This document shows, piece after piece, positions 1-10,249 of a DNA stretch of 46,913 nucleotides. Each line of letters opens with the position of its first letter. Within the stretch, counting starts at the first letter, position 1. Location of the stretch: assembly GCA_913020155.1 (NCBI GenBank), contig CAJWBA010000014.1:1-46913 (forward strand), given 5' to 3'. A program made the translations under genes and the position numbers. The notes under the pieces are model-generated. The model was not told the origin of the DNA. It was given only the letters and a program-made list of their open reading frames with translations, and made no database searches. The stretch comes from an uncultured Flavobacteriales bacterium. Lineage in GTDB: Bacteria; Bacteroidota; Bacteroidia; Flavobacteriales; Flavobacteriaceae.

Positions 1-258
1 AAACGGCTATCGAAGCATAAAAGCAATCGAGGGATTCTTGCACCACCCAACTCATCGACAGATCGCTCGGATCAGTCACATTTTTTGATTACTTTTAAAT
101 ATCGGAAGTCAGAAATCGGTATTTAAGGTGGTAGTTTTCCTTAGGGATAGTTTTCACCTTTTTTTTATTATTTATAAAACACTAGACCTTTTCAAATGGG
201 GAGTATTTAGATAACTTTTAACATTAGACCCCCATGTCGACCCCCATTAAATAAATAA
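1..258. other. Unresolved left-edge stretch, no assignable gene
   Basis: The first ~90 bases are more GC-rich than what follows and are open in several frames: plus frame 1 to a stop at 124-126, plus frame 2 to a stop at 86-88, and the minus strand out of the window. None of the short translations matches a family I recognise, so I cannot tell whether this is the end of a gene lying mostly outside the window. From about 130 onward the DNA is AT-rich with no open frame. A nine-base direct repeat (GACCCCCAT) occurs at 227-235 and 239-247. Confidence 0.3.
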
Positions 259-294
259 AAACCCTAACTTGTTAAATTATAACTAGTTAGGGTT
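259..294 (-). terminator. Intrinsic terminator downstream of tRNA-Ser
   Basis: An 11-bp perfect inverted repeat (AAACCCTAACT at 259-269, AGTTAGGGTTT at 284-294) with a 14-nt loop. Read on the minus strand it lies just after the tRNA 3' end and is followed by a T-rich tract, as expected for a rho-independent terminator. Confidence 0.7.
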
Positions 295-302
295 TGTTAT
301 TG

Positions 303-386
303 CGGAGAGACAGGGATTCGAACCCTGGCAACGCTTACACGTTGACAGATTAGCAATCTGCTCCATTACCACTCTGGCACCTCTCC
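303..386 (-). tRNA. tRNA-Ser (anticodon GCU)
   Basis: On the minus strand the sequence folds as a tRNA. The seven-base acceptor stem GGAGAGG pairs with TCTCTCC, with one G-U pair. The anticodon loop TTGCTAA carries anticodon GCT at 354-352, and there is a long variable arm as expected for serine. The T arm CAGGG-TTCGAAT-CCCTG is complete and the discriminator is G. The 3' CCA is not encoded (GCAA follows). It would decode AGC/AGU serine codons. A well-formed promoter lies directly upstream and a terminator directly downstream, so it is probably a single-gene unit. Confidence 0.95.
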
Positions 387-407
387 AATATTGAAATAAT
401 ACAAGTG

Positions 408-438
408 CAAATGTAATTTTTTAATAATTATTAACCAA
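408..438 (-). promoter_or_regulatory. Bacteroidota-type promoter for tRNA-Ser
   Basis: On the minus strand: TTG (438-436), 20-bp spacer, then TACATTTG (415-408), a perfect match to the -7 consensus TAnnTTTG with a suitably placed -33 TTG. The -7 box ends about 21 bases before the mature tRNA 5' end, leaving room for a short 5' leader for RNase P. Confidence 0.7.
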
Positions 439-463
439 TGCTTTTTTTAAAAAAAACTGGAAA

Positions 464-2509
464 TTATTCAGGGTATTCAACACGTAAATGGTAAACATTT
501 ATAAGCTTATCAATGAATACTTTTTTAACTAGCTCGAGATCGTATAAGGTAATATTTGAATTCATAAATTGTTTCTCATCCATTTGTTGATTGACAATTT
601 TATTTACAAAATCTTTAAGCAATTCTATGGTAGGTTCTTTCAAACTTTTTGATGCTGCTTCTACACTGTCAGCCATCATTAAAATAGCTGTTTCTTTTGA
701 AAAAGGTTTAGGTCCATAATAAGAAAAGTCTTTAATTTCAGCTTGCCCGTAAAGCTCTTCTTGTTTTTTATAAAAAAAATATACTTTTGATGTGCCATGA
801 TGCGTCCGAATAAAATCAACTACTCGATCTGGAAGATTAATCTTTTTGGCTAGTTCTACTCCCTTAATAACATGATTAATTATTATGCCTGCACTTTCTT
901 TAGGAGTAATATCATTATGAGAAGAAATACTTCCTCTTTGATTTTCGCTAAAAAAAATGGGATTGCCAATTTTTCCAATATCGTGGTAAAGTGCACCAAC
1001 TCTGGTTAATAATGCGTTTGCGCCTATTGTACTGGCGGCAGATTCAGCAAGGTTTGCAACTTGAAGAGAGTGATGAAAAGTCCCGGGTGCTTTATCTGAG
1101 AAGTCTTTAAAAAAATCAGAATTCGTGTCTGATAATTCGAGTAATGAAACATCAGAGACCAAATTAAATAACTTTTCAAACAAATATATTAGAGGTTGAA
1201 CAAATAAAGTAAATACTCCATTGAGTACAAAAAGTATAATAATATTAAATGAAATTCCATCAATCCCTCCCTCGTGAATTATAAAAAATGCAAAATACCC
1301 AATGAGATAAATTAAAATAATCTGTCCAACTGAAATGAACAAGTTAGCTCTTTTGTACAATTCAGAAACAGATAAAATCGTTACAATGCCGGCCATAATT
1401 TGTAAAAAAATATATTCAAAACTATTGGGAACGATAAATCCTAACAATAATACTGTAAGAACATGAACAAACAGCCCAAGTCGAGCATCAAAGAAAGCCT
1501 TTAGAATTAGAGGTAAAATACAAATAGGTACTATGTATAAAAATCTATTGTCAAAGTTTAGTACACTAATCGTAAGGCCTACAATCAAAACAACATTACA
1601 AAAAATAAAAGTCAACTTTGTATTGTTGTCAAAGATCATTGGTCGGTATTTGTATATGAAGAGGAACAACATTAAAAGTGTGAGTCCCACCAACAGAATA
1701 TAGCCGATCAAAATCCAGTACAGATTAGCATCGCTGTTCAAACTAGAATCGTATTGCTGTTTTAATGAAACCAATTCTTGAAAATTAGTTTCATCGATCA
1801 ATTCCCCTTTAGAAATTAATAAACTACCCATTATGATGATGTCTCTTGAAATGGCAAGATTTGAATAAGACTCTTCCAAAATTTGATTATTAAATCTAGC
1901 ATCATAAACTAGATTGGGTTCTATGCTTTCAAATAAGAGTTTGTAATATTGGTTTTTATAACGTTCAAAGGAGTTAGAAGAAAATTTACTGTCTAAGTAT
2001 TGTGAAAGTTCTTCGAGTTTAAGTAGCTCACTAAACTTCAATTCAATCTCATCACGCCCCTGTATCAAACCCACTCTTACTCCTCCCTCGTGAACATAGT
2101 TAAAAGGCAAAACCCCAGTTTTGTAAACTTCTCGGAGTAAATCTAAACCATAATCAAAATACGTTTTGTAACGGTTTGAGTTTACTGGAAAAGTAAAATA
2201 AATAGGGAAGTTTTGAACGTAAACTTCCTCTGCTTCAATCAGAGTAGATTCGTTTTTATTAAAATAAGTTGGTGTCTCTTTTTTCAGTTGTTCTCTTTCT
2301 AATAACAACTCCTGCTCGGATTTCAGTATCGCAAAATCAAAGGGTGCATATAAGTTTTCATTCTGCCAAGCCTTACCTTTCCTAAACTCGTATTTAAATT
2401 GACCTTTGGTTGGAAATAAATAAACAATAAACAGACAACTAAAGACAAAAAGAAATGCCTTGTAAATCATTGATTGATAATTGAAAAACCATTGCAGTAT
2501 TTTCTTCAT
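464..2509 (-). CDS. pgpH: 7TM-HD family c-di-AMP phosphodiesterase (PgpH-type)
   Basis: A 681-residue membrane protein. An N-terminal membrane anchor (about residues 14-33) is followed by a ~240-residue extracytoplasmic region, then a cluster of hydrophobic segments (about 265-450). The C-terminal cytoplasmic HD domain carries the metal-binding YHDIGK (H509, D510) and a preceding FHHS. This is the architecture of 7TMR-HDED/PgpH proteins, known in Listeria to hydrolyse c-di-AMP; that substrate is inferred here. A longer frame begins at a TTG at 2575, but that codon lies inside a TAnnTTTG promoter box (2573-2580), so I prefer the ATG at 2509, which gives the usual MKK start. It is divergent from the NlpC/P60 gene. 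Confidence 0.85.
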   Translation of the reverse strand: MKKILQWFFNYQSMIYKAFLFVFSCLFIVYLFPTKGQFKYEFRKGKAWQNENLYAPFDFAILKSEQELLLEREQLKKETPTYFNKNESTLIEAEEVYVQNFPIYFTFPVNSNRYKTYFDYGLDLLREVYKTGVLPFNYVHEGGVRVGLIQGRDEIELKFSELLKLEELSQYLDSKFSSNSFERYKNQYYKLLFESIEPNLVYDARFNNQILEESYSNLAISRDIIIMGSLLISKGELIDETNFQELVSLKQQYDSSLNSDANLYWILIGYILLVGLTLLMLFLFIYKYRPMIFDNNTKLTFIFCNVVLIVGLTISVLNFDNRFLYIVPICILPLILKAFFDARLGLFVHVLTVLLLGFIVPNSFEYIFLQIMAGIVTILSVSELYKRANLFISVGQIILIYLIGYFAFFIIHEGGIDGISFNIIILFVLNGVFTLFVQPLIYLFEKLFNLVSDVSLLELSDTNSDFFKDFSDKAPGTFHHSLQVANLAESAASTIGANALLTRVGALYHDIGKIGNPIFFSENQRGSISSHNDITPKESAGIIINHVIKGVELAKKINLPDRVVDFIRTHHGTSKVYFFYKKQEELYGQAEIKDFSYYGPKPFSKETAILMMADSVEAASKSLKEPTIELLKDFVNKIVNQQMDEKQFMNSNITLYDLELVKKVFIDKLINVYHLRVEYPE

Positions 2510-2572
2510 AATATTATTTATCAGAAAATGATTTCTATTTAAAATTAATTGATGGTCAAAATCTATTATTCT

Positions 2573-2580
2573 CAAAGGTA
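2573..2580 (-). promoter_or_regulatory. Probable -7 box upstream of pgpH
   Basis: The minus strand reads TACCTTTG, a perfect TAnnTTTG, 63 bases before the chosen ATG. The nearest TTG upstream (2598-2596) is only 15 bases away rather than the usual ~19, so the -33 part is weak. Confidence 0.4.
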
Positions 2581-2690
2581 AGAAAATGATTCCTTCAATG
2601 TTATTTTAAATTATCAACTCTTCTAGTGGATTAAAATTGATTATTTTAGCTGGAGTTTTAATACAGATACATTATTAAATATACTCTTAA

Positions 2691-3440
2691 ATGAAGTACG
2701 GTATTTGTCCATTGGGAATTATTCCTTTAAGAAATGATTTTAATCACAGGAGCGAGCTAGTTTCTCAAATCCTTTATGGCGATTGTTTTAAAATTATTGG
2801 TCAAAGAAAAGGATGGTTCAAAATAAGAAATCAGTGGGATGATTACGAGGGCTGGATAACCGATAATCAATGTGTTGAAATGCCAGAGGAGGTTTATAAA
2901 AAACTAATGTCTACTGAGTTAAAACACGCTGCAAACCTCATTGACTGTATTAGTCTTCCCAATTCAGAACTATTCCCAATTCCCCTAGGAAGCGATCTTC
3001 GTTCAGTTGAATTTTTAAATCATAAATTCGAAGGAGAATTTACTGCTGCTATGGATAAAGAACAGCTGATAAAAACAGCTCTCACCTATTTACATACACC
3101 CTATTTGTGGGGAGGTAAAACACCTCTAGGAATTGATTGCTCAGGCTTTACACAAATGGTGTACAAACTTAATGGTATTGCTTTAAAACGAGATGCCTCT
3201 CAGCAGGCAAAACATGGCACAACACTAAGTTTTATTGAAGAAAGTAAGCCGGGAGATCTTGCTTTTTTTGATGACAAAGAAGGTGATATCATTCATGTCG
3301 GAATACTATTGCAAGGTCACAGGATTATTCATGCTCATGGTAAAGTCCGAATTGATTCAATAGACCAAACTGGAATTTATAATAAAGAAAAACAAAGTCA
3401 CTCACACAAACTTCGGATGATCAAGAAAATTATTTCATAA
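2691..3440 (+). CDS. NlpC/P60 family cysteine peptidase with SH3-like N-terminus
   Basis: A 249-residue protein. Residues ~1-65 look like a bacterial SH3 fold (GDCFKIIGQRKGWFKIR, then DYEGWITDNQ). Residues ~115-245 are the NlpC/P60 (C40) domain, with the nucleophile in GIDCSGF (C150), the histidine in IIHVGIL (H202) and a third polar residue in IIHAHG. Such enzymes cleave gamma-D-glutamyl-diamino acid bonds in peptidoglycan peptides. I see no signal peptide, which leaves cytoplasmic recycling of muropeptides as an alternative to a wall role. It is a single gene, divergent from pgpH and convergent with the TPR gene. Confidence 0.88.
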   Translation: MKYGICPLGIIPLRNDFNHRSELVSQILYGDCFKIIGQRKGWFKIRNQWDDYEGWITDNQCVEMPEEVYKKLMSTELKHAANLIDCISLPNSELFPIPLGSDLRSVEFLNHKFEGEFTAAMDKEQLIKTALTYLHTPYLWGGKTPLGIDCSGFTQMVYKLNGIALKRDASQQAKHGTTLSFIEESKPGDLAFFDDKEGDIIHVGILLQGHRIIHAHGKVRIDSIDQTGIYNKEKQSHSHKLRMIKKIIS

Positions 3441-3487
3441 GAAAAGTCTTAATGTTTGAAGCTTTTTTTTATGTTTGATAATATTGA

Positions 3488-4711
3488 TTATTCCAAAAGC
3501 TTTTTCATTTCCATAAACCCTTCATTATCTCCTATGGTACCATAAATATTCTTTAGGGTACGAATTGCTTCAAGATTTAAAGAATTAACAGAAATAAGTT
3601 TTTTTAGAACAGGAACACATTCGAGATAAACAGATTCACGTTTTGCTTTTAAAACATCGTATCTAGCATTATCAGCTCTAGAATTCCCTAGAGAATTCAT
3701 TTCCTCAACTATAGATGTTTCATCCTCTAAAATTAGAGCTACAAGGTTCAAATAAGCGCTCTCCATCGAAGGATCTAATTCAATTGCCTTTTCGTAGTAG
3801 CCTCTCGAACTTTCTTTATCTCCCAAATCGTTGTTAACAACCCCTAAATTAAAATAAAGATCTGCATTTGTTGGGTCTTGAGCTATTGCCTCTACCATAA
3901 GCTCTTTGAATTTTTCTTTTTCACCCAACTCAATGTATAAATTTGCTTCTGTCAAGATCAAACCTAAATCTCTTGGGTTTTCAGAGCGTGCTTCTTCAAC
4001 CGCTTTGATTGCATTTTCCTTTTGTCCCAATTTATTGTAAATCAATGCAATATTCTTTACGATTTCGGGGAATCTAGATTCAGAATCTTCAGTCCTAAAA
4101 TTATTGTATTCAGTAGATTTTTGGAAAATATTGTATTCAGATTCTGACACCTCTCTTTCAGTGTTGTTTTCTGTTTCAGTTACATAATACTTTGTTTGGA
4201 TGCCCGAATAATTTAAGTCTTTTAATTGGGCGTAAAATTGAAGTGCTAATTCATAGTCAGGAGCATTTACCGCATTTGAAGCTGCATAATACAAATAATC
4301 GATATTCGCCTCTTTGTCACACTGGTATCCCAAGTATAGGTTATTAGCAGAAGCAATAAATTCTTTATTTTCAGACTGTTCAATTGCTGTTTGAACTACT
4401 TCAGCGGCAATTATATTATTCTGTTCAATAACCTTGGTTTTTAATGATGGATTTTCTGCTGCTAATTGAAGGTAGTCAAAAGAAGCTTGGTATTCTTTTT
4501 CTGCTAAAGAAATTTGAGAAAGTAATAGGTTGTATGCCGAAACATATTTCAACTCAGCACCTTCCAAGATTGCTTTATTGATACCCAAAGATGCTTTTGC
4601 TTCCGAAATTTTGGCAGCATTGAATAATTTTTGGGCTTGTTTAAGTTCTTTTTTTTGGGACCAACTAACAGTAGTCGCTAAAACAAAAAAAAATGTTAAC
4701 AGGTTTTTCAT
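3488..4711 (-). CDS. Secreted tetratricopeptide-repeat protein
   Basis: A 407-residue protein with a Sec signal peptide (MKNLLTFFFVLATTVSWSQ, cleavage near residue 19). TPR-like helical repeats run across residues ~215-330, clearest in the segments LYFNLGVVNNDLGDKESSRG and YYEKAIELDPSMESAYLNLV. The protein is probably periplasmic and acts in protein-protein contacts; no catalytic motif is visible. It begins 25 bases after gyrA on the same strand and is probably cotranscribed with it. I cannot name a specific function. Confidence 0.8.
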   Translation of the reverse strand: MKNLLTFFFVLATTVSWSQKKELKQAQKLFNAAKISEAKASLGINKAILEGAELKYVSAYNLLLSQISLAEKEYQASFDYLQLAAENPSLKTKVIEQNNIIAAEVVQTAIEQSENKEFIASANNLYLGYQCDKEANIDYLYYAASNAVNAPDYELALQFYAQLKDLNYSGIQTKYYVTETENNTEREVSESEYNIFQKSTEYNNFRTEDSESRFPEIVKNIALIYNKLGQKENAIKAVEEARSENPRDLGLILTEANLYIELGEKEKFKELMVEAIAQDPTNADLYFNLGVVNNDLGDKESSRGYYEKAIELDPSMESAYLNLVALILEDETSIVEEMNSLGNSRADNARYDVLKAKRESVYLECVPVLKKLISVNSLNLEAIRTLKNIYGTIGDNEGFMEMKKLLE

Positions 4712-4736
4712 TTTTATGGTTTGTTATTTAATAGAT

Positions 4737-7241
4737 TTATTCAGTGTTCGTGCCGTCATTTTCAGGAGTTGGAAGTTCTTCAGTATTTTCAGAAATTTCT
4801 TCTTCATCCTTCATTACTTTGGCTACAGCAGCAATAGTATCGCTACCTTTAAGGTTAATTAACTTAACGCCTTGAGTTGCTCTACCCATCACACGTAAAT
4901 TCGCAACATCCATTCGAATTGCAATACCTGATTTATTGATGATCATCAAGTCGTCCATATCACTTACGTTTTTAATGGAAACCAGATTACCCGTTTTATC
5001 TGTGATCGAAAGTGTTTTCACACCTTTTCCTCCACGATTGGTAGTTCTGTAATCAACTAAGCTTGAGCGTTTTCCATACCCGTTCTCGGAAACCACTAGA
5101 ATTTCAGTCTCAAGATCACTTACAGAAACCATTCCTATTACCTCGTCAGCTGTACCGTTTAGAGTGATCCCACGAACTCCAGATGCATTTCTACCCATGG
5201 GTCGAGTTTTATTTTCCTCAAATCGGATTGCCTTTCCTGACTTAACAGCAAGAAGTATTTGACTATTACCTGTAGTCAGTTTAGCTTCTAGTAACTCATC
5301 ATCCTCTTTGATGGTAATCGCATTAATACCATTGGCTCTCGGACGGGAATATTGTTCTAGTAAGGTCTTTTTAACCTGACCTTTCCTTGTTGCCATAATC
5401 ACATAATGATTATTGATATAATCTTCATCCTTGAGGTCTTGCGTATTGATGAATGCTTTTACTTTGTCATCCTGTTCAATGTTGATCAGATTTTGGATAG
5501 CTCTACCTTTTGCAGTTTTTGAGCCTTCAGGAATTTCAAAAACCCTCATCCAGAAACACTTACCTTTTTGGGTGAAGAATAACATGTATTGATGATTGGT
5601 TCCAACAAATAAATGTTCTAAAAAATCTTCATTTCGAGTGGTAGAAGCTTTTTGGCCTACTCCTCCTCTGTTCTGAGTTTTGTATTCTGATAAGGGAGTA
5701 CGTTTAATGTATCCTGCATGGGAAATAGTAACGACTACTTTTTCATCAGGAATCATATCTTCAATACTGAAGTTCCCACCTGCAAATTCAATAATGGATC
5801 GGCGTTCGTCCCCATATTTATCTTTGATCACAAGAAGCTCGTCAGTAATGATTTGCATTCTGCGTTCCTTCTTGTCTAAGATATCTTTAAGATCCTCTAT
5901 GGTTTTCATTAAATCCTCAAACTCTGCTCTGAGTTTATCCTGTTCTAGACCCGTAAGCTGACGCAAGCGCATCTCAACAATCGCTTTTGCTTGGATCTCT
6001 GTCAACTTAAAGTTTTTAATTAATTTTTCACGTGCCTCATCAGCATTAGAGGAGGAACGAATCAAAGTAATAACTTTATCAATATTATCTGAGGCTATGA
6101 TAAGACCCTCCAGGATATGAGCTCGATCCTCAGCTTTCTTCAATTCGAATTTAGTTCTTCTAACAACCACCTCATGTCGATGCTCAATAAAATGATGAAT
6201 CATTTCTTTTAGATTCAAGAGTTGAGGTCTTCCGTTTACTAAGGCAATATTATTTACACTAAAAGAAGATTGAAGCGAAGTGTATTTAAATAGTTTATTT
6301 AAAACGATGTTGGGTATTGCGTCTCGTTTCAAAATATAAACAATACGCATCCCTTTTCTATCTGACTCATCTCTAATATTGGAAATACCCTCAATTTTCT
6401 TGTCGTTTATCAACTCAGCGGTTTTACGAATCATTTCTGCTTTGTTGACTTGATATGGAATTTCAGTTACAATAATACATTCACGACCATTAACTTCCTC
6501 AATATTAGCTTTTGCACGAAGAACTACCCTTCCTCTACCCGTATGAAAAGCGTCGCGAACCCCATCATAACCATAAATAGTTCCTCCTGTTGGGAAATCT
6601 GGAGCCTTAATGGTTTGGATCAATTCATCTATTGAGATATCGTTGTCTTTAATGAACAAAATAGTGCCATCAATAACTTCTGATATATTATGAGGTGGCA
6701 TATTGGTTGCCATACCCACAGCAATTCCAGAAGCTCCGTTTATTAGTAAATTTGGAACACGTGTTGGGAGTACTTTAGGTTCTTTTAAAGTATCGTCAAA
6801 ATTCAATTGATGATCTACCGTATCCTTATCTATATCTGCTAATAAATCCTCTGAGATTTTGCGCATACGCGCTTCAGTGTATCGCATTGCAGCAGGACTA
6901 TCACCATCTATAGAACCAAAATTACCTTGGCCATCTACCAGTAAATAACGTAAACTCCACTCTTGTGCCATTCGAACCATGGTATCGTAAACAGAGGTGT
7001 CTCCGTGTGGATGATACTTGCCTAAAACCTCTCCAACAATTCTTGCTGATTTTTTGAACGCAGTACTGGAGCGGATACCAAGTTCATGCATTCCAAATAA
7101 AACACGTCGATGAACAGGCTTCAATCCGTCTCGAACATCAGGAAGTGCACGTGACACTATGACAGACATTGAATAATCAATGTAAGCCGATTTCATTTCA
7201 TCTTCTATGTTTATGGGTATGAGTTTTTCCCCGTCTGCCAT
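4737..7241 (-). CDS. gyrA: DNA gyrase subunit A
   Basis: An 834-residue type IIA topoisomerase subunit that breaks and reseals DNA and, with GyrB, introduces negative supercoils. The N-terminus (residues 6-60) is the conserved winged-helix start, and the catalytic tyrosine is Y121 in [10 protein letters not shown]. The quinolone-resistance region reads [10 protein letters not shown] with T82 and D86 (equivalent to E. coli S83 and D87). A coiled-coil segment lies around 430-470. The C-terminal beta-pinwheel contains the GyrA-box motif [10 protein letters not shown], which separates gyrase from ParC. The acidic tail is short. It is divergent from clpC and followed by the TPR gene. Confidence 0.97.
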   Translation of the reverse strand: MADGEKLIPINIEDEMKSAYIDYSMSVIVSRALPDVRDGLKPVHRRVLFGMHELGIRSSTAFKKSARIVGEVLGKYHPHGDTSVYDTMVRMAQEWSLRYLLVDGQGNFGSIDGDSPAAMRYTEARMRKISEDLLADIDKDTVDHQLNFDDTLKEPKVLPTRVPNLLINGASGIAVGMATNMPPHNISEVIDGTILFIKDNDISIDELIQTIKAPDFPTGGTIYGYDGVRDAFHTGRGRVVLRAKANIEEVNGRECIIVTEIPYQVNKAEMIRKTAELINDKKIEGISNIRDESDRKGMRIVYILKRDAIPNIVLNKLFKYTSLQSSFSVNNIALVNGRPQLLNLKEMIHHFIEHRHEVVVRRTKFELKKAEDRAHILEGLIIASDNIDKVITLIRSSSNADEAREKLIKNFKLTEIQAKAIVEMRLRQLTGLEQDKLRAEFEDLMKTIEDLKDILDKKERRMQIITDELLVIKDKYGDERRSIIEFAGGNFSIEDMIPDEKVVVTISHAGYIKRTPLSEYKTQNRGGVGQKASTTRNEDFLEHLFVGTNHQYMLFFTQKGKCFWMRVFEIPEGSKTAKGRAIQNLINIEQDDKVKAFINTQDLKDEDYINNHYVIMATRKGQVKKTLLEQYSRPRANGINAITIKEDDELLEAKLTTGNSQILLAVKSGKAIRFEENKTRPMGRNASGVRGITLNGTADEVIGMVSVSDLETEILVVSENGYGKRSSLVDYRTTNRGGKGVKTLSITDKTGNLVSIKNVSDMDDLMIINKSGIAIRMDVANLRVMGRATQGVKLINLKGSDTIAAVAKVMKDEEEISENTEELPTPENDGTNTE

Positions 7242-7466
7242 GTCATGTTATTTTAATTACTATTTGCTAAAATATGTATTTATACCCTAAATTCTGTGAC
7301 TATTTAAACTTTTTGTGCTTGAATTTATCAACATTTTTAAAGTATTAAAAATTAAAAAATTAACTGTCTGACGTTTTGGTGTTTTCAAAAAAATTTTGTC
7401 TATTAGCTGCAGTAATATCTGATGTTGGAACAATTTTTGAAGTTCTAAGAATAAAAATTAAAAAGC

Positions 7467-9998
7467 ATGGATGATAATTTTTCGCCAAGAGTAAAAGATG
7501 TTATTTCTTTCAGCAAAGAAGAAGCACTGCGTTTGGGTCACGATTACATCGGTACTGAGCATTTAATGTTGGGTATTTTGAGAGATGGAGAAGGAAAAGC
7601 GATTTCAATTTTAAATGCAATTGAAGTTGATCTAGACAACCTCAGAAGAAAAGTAGAAATACTTAACCCTGCTCTTTTGGATAGCAATGGTCTAGAAAAT
7701 TCGAAAAAAAATCTACATCTAACACGTCAGGCAGAAAGAGCGCTAAAAACTACCTTTTTAGAAGCAAAATTATTTCAAAGTGATTTGATAAATACCGCAC
7801 ATTTACTTTTATGTATTCTCAGAAACGAAAACGATCCTACCACCAGATTACTCGAAAAGCTAGATGTCAACTATGATTCTGTAAAAGAGCAATTCAAACT
7901 CCTTCTTACCTCTGATAGTGATTATTCAGATTTCAGTACATCTTCTTCTTTTTCAGAAGAAAAAGAAGAAGATGCAGATGATGGAAAAAAGAATCCTTTC
8001 ACTCCAACTTCTGAATCCAATAAAGGAAAGAAATCCAAAACTCCCGTTTTAGATAACTTTGGGAAAGACATTACAGCACTTGCCATTCAAGATAAATTAG
8101 ACCCAGTTGTCGGTCGTGAAAAAGAAATTGAACGCGTTTCTCAAATATTAAGCAGGCGTAAAAAAAACAACCCCCTGCTTATTGGAGAACCTGGGGTTGG
8201 TAAATCCGCAATTGCTGAGGGACTCGCTTTACGAATAGTTCAAAAAAAAGTTTCACGCGTATTGTATGGGAAACGACTAGTTACACTTGATCTAGCAAGT
8301 CTGGTTGCCGGTACAAAATATCGAGGGCAATTTGAAGAACGTATGAAAGCAGTTATGAATGAACTGGAAAAGAATGACGACATCATCCTTTTTATCGACG
8401 AAATTCATACCATCGTTGGTGCCGGAGGCGCAACAGGGAGTCTAGATGCTTCAAACATGTTTAAACCTGCACTAGCACGTGGTGAAATCCAATGTATTGG
8501 TGCGACAACCCTAGACGAATATCGTCAAAGTATTGAAAAAGACGGAGCACTTGAACGTCGTTTTCAAAAAGTTCTTGTAGAACAAACAACTGAAGAAGAA
8601 ACCATCGAAATTCTTCAAAATATAAAAGATAAATACGAAAGTCATCACAACGTGACTTATAGCGATGAAGCAATAATTTCCTGTGTAGAACTTACCAGCC
8701 GTTATGTGTCTGATCGTTTTCTTCCAGACAAAGCAATCGATGCACTCGACGAAGCAGGATCACGTGTTCACATCAATAATATGAACGTGCCTCAAGAAGT
8801 CATTGACCTGGAGGAAGAATTGGAGCGCGTCAAAGATCATAAAAACGAGGTTGTCAAAAAACAAAAATACGAAGAGGCTGCAAAACTCAGAGATGACGAA
8901 AAAAGAGTTGAACGTAATTTGCTGACAGCACAGGAAAAATGGCATGAAGAATCAAAACTCAATCGGGTTGAGGTAAATGAAAAACATATCTCTGATGTTG
9001 TTTCTATGATGACTGGTATTCCTGTGAACAAAATTATTAAATCCGAGAAAAATAAACTTTCAAAATTAACCGAAACCATAGGATCAAAACTGATCGGCCA
9101 AAAAGATGCTGTCGAAAAAGTAGTCAAAGCCATTCAGCGAAATAGAGCAGGATTAAAAGCTGCTGACAAACCTATTGGGTCCTTTATTTTCTTAGGACAA
9201 ACGGGGGTTGGAAAAACTCAACTGGCCAAGATTTTAGCTGGTGAGATGTTTGAGTCCGAAGAAAACCTGATTCGTGTTGACATGAGTGAATACATGGAGA
9301 AGTTTGCGATTTCACGATTAATAGGGGCGCCTCCTGGTTATGTAGGCTATGAAGAAGGTGGCCAATTAAGCGAAAAAGTAAGACGCAAACCCTATTCAGT
9401 TATATTATTAGATGAAGTTGAAAAAGCACATCCAGATGTATTCAATATGTTACTTCAAGTATTGGACGATGGCTTTTTGACAGACAGTTTAGGACGGAAA
9501 ATTAATTTTCAGAACACCATAATCATAATGACATCCAACATTGGAGCTCGAAAATTAAAAGACTTTGGAACAGGGGTTGGATTTTCTACTGCTTCTCAAA
9601 AAGCTCAAACAGAAGATATTGAAAAAGGAGTAATTGAAAGTGCATTGAAAAAAACATTTGCACCTGAATTTCTTAATCGTGTAGATGACATAGTCATCTT
9701 CAATAGCCTTGAAAAAAAAGATATTATGAAAATCATTGATATCGAATTAGAAAAGCTAGAAAAGCGAATCAGTAAGCTGGGATATCAAATGAAATTAACT
9801 AAAAAAGGGAAAGATTTCATCGGTGAGAAAGGATTCGATAAAAAATACGGTGCACGACCACTTTCAAGAGCAATTCAAAAACACATTGAAGACCTAATTG
9901 CAGAAGAAATTGTAAACAATCGCATTAGTGAAGGTGATAAAATCTCTTTGGACTGGGATGGAAAATCAGAACAATTATCTCTCCAAATTAATGGGTAA
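7467..9998 (+). CDS. clpC: ATP-dependent Clp protease ATPase subunit ClpC
   Basis: An 843-residue Hsp100 unfoldase that feeds substrates to ClpP. Visible in order: a double Clp-N repeat domain (about 1-150); an acidic, lysine-rich linker (~155-190); AAA-1 with Walker A GEPGVGKS near residue 242 and Walker B ILFIDEIH; a UVR-type middle segment ([12 protein letters not shown] near 470) that marks ClpC rather than ClpA/ClpB; AAA-2 with GQTGVGKT near 577 and [11 protein letters not shown]; and a ClpP-docking loop with GVGF near 703. No clpP is in the window. It is monocistronic, divergent from gyrA, with a ~225-bp AT-rich spacer in which I found no clear promoter consensus. Confidence 0.95.
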   Translation: MDDNFSPRVKDVISFSKEEALRLGHDYIGTEHLMLGILRDGEGKAISILNAIEVDLDNLRRKVEILNPALLDSNGLENSKKNLHLTRQAERALKTTFLEAKLFQSDLINTAHLLLCILRNENDPTTRLLEKLDVNYDSVKEQFKLLLTSDSDYSDFSTSSSFSEEKEEDADDGKKNPFTPTSESNKGKKSKTPVLDNFGKDITALAIQDKLDPVVGREKEIERVSQILSRRKKNNPLLIGEPGVGKSAIAEGLALRIVQKKVSRVLYGKRLVTLDLASLVAGTKYRGQFEERMKAVMNELEKNDDIILFIDEIHTIVGAGGATGSLDASNMFKPALARGEIQCIGATTLDEYRQSIEKDGALERRFQKVLVEQTTEEETIEILQNIKDKYESHHNVTYSDEAIISCVELTSRYVSDRFLPDKAIDALDEAGSRVHINNMNVPQEVIDLEEELERVKDHKNEVVKKQKYEEAAKLRDDEKRVERNLLTAQEKWHEESKLNRVEVNEKHISDVVSMMTGIPVNKIIKSEKNKLSKLTETIGSKLIGQKDAVEKVVKAIQRNRAGLKAADKPIGSFIFLGQTGVGKTQLAKILAGEMFESEENLIRVDMSEYMEKFAISRLIGAPPGYVGYEEGGQLSEKVRRKPYSVILLDEVEKAHPDVFNMLLQVLDDGFLTDSLGRKINFQNTIIIMTSNIGARKLKDFGTGVGFSTASQKAQTEDIEKGVIESALKKTFAPEFLNRVDDIVIFNSLEKKDIMKIIDIELEKLEKRISKLGYQMKLTKKGKDFIGEKGFDKKYGARPLSRAIQKHIEDLIAEEIVNNRISEGDKISLDWDGKSEQLSLQING

Positions 9999-10033
9999 AT
10001 TGCATTCATCGCAAAATTTTAAGGTTAAAGTAC

Positions 10034-10070
10034 TTAAATAGTCATTTATAAAAAAAAATCTACTATTTAG
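10034..10070 (+). terminator. Weak candidate terminator after clpC
   Basis: TAAATAGT (10035-10042) pairs with ACTATTTA (10062-10069) around a long A-rich loop and is followed by GTTTTAATTC. The stem is AT-only, so this is only a possibility. Confidence 0.25.
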
Positions 10071-10105
10071 TTTTAATTCAATATCATTTGGATTATTTTT
10101 ACTAA

Positions 10106-10219
10106 ATGAAATCCATTAAGGAATCTTTTTTTGTTTTTTTTAGCACCAACACTAGAGCATTGGATACTTCCTTTAGCTTTTTTTTAACTACAGTTCTGAC
10201 CCCTAGGGGTATTTCGTAA
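10106..10219 (+). CDS. Candidate threonine-rich leader peptide of the thr operon
   Basis: A 37-codon ATG-to-TAA frame ending 115 bases before thrA. It starts MKSIKESFFVFF and contains STNTRALDTS and LTTVLTPRGIS: six Thr codons (acc, act, act, act, aca, acc), three of them within the last twelve codons. Placement, size and residue bias resemble the thr attenuation leader of enterobacteria (thrL). The distal Thr codons lie in CTACAGTT (10188-10195), which can pair perfectly with AACTGTAG (10226-10233). The ACC at 10199-10201 is part of the palindrome ACCCCTAGGGGT (10199-10210). Ribosome stalling at the Thr codons could therefore change the RNA fold. I cannot confirm conservation from one sequence. 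Confidence 0.55.
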   Translation: MKSIKESFFVFFSTNTRALDTSFSFFLTTVLTPRGIS

Positions 10220-10249
10220 TATTTAAACTGTAGAAATTGAATTAATTTC
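10188..10249 (+). promoter_or_regulatory. Candidate attenuator/pairing region in the thr leader RNA
   Basis: Three possible pairings overlap the end of the leader frame: CTACAGTT/AACTGTAG (10188-10195 with 10226-10233); the palindrome ACCCCTAGGGGT (10199-10210); and GAAATT/AATTTC (10233-10238 with 10244-10249). G10233 is shared by the first and third, so they compete at the edge. No classic GC-rich stem with a U-tract is seen, so a standard rho-independent attenuator is not evident. Confidence 0.35.

Noticed and set aside
227-247. Direct repeat GACCCCCAT as a possible CRISPR or attachment site
   Set aside because: Only two copies of nine bases with a three-base gap; no array or integrase nearby on this side.
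3459-3502. Possible hairpin AAGCTTTT/AAAAGCTT between the NlpC/P60 and TPR genes
   Set aside because: AT-rich, long loop, and one arm lies inside the TPR coding sequence; not convincing as a terminator.
4530-4862. 110-codon plus-strand frame across the TPR/gyrA junction
   Set aside because: Antisense shadow of two well-supported genes with no family resemblance.
7242-7466. Promoters in the gyrA-clpC divergent spacer
   Set aside because: Only one-mismatch -7 boxes (for example TATTTTAG on the minus strand) without a spaced TTG; not reported as features.
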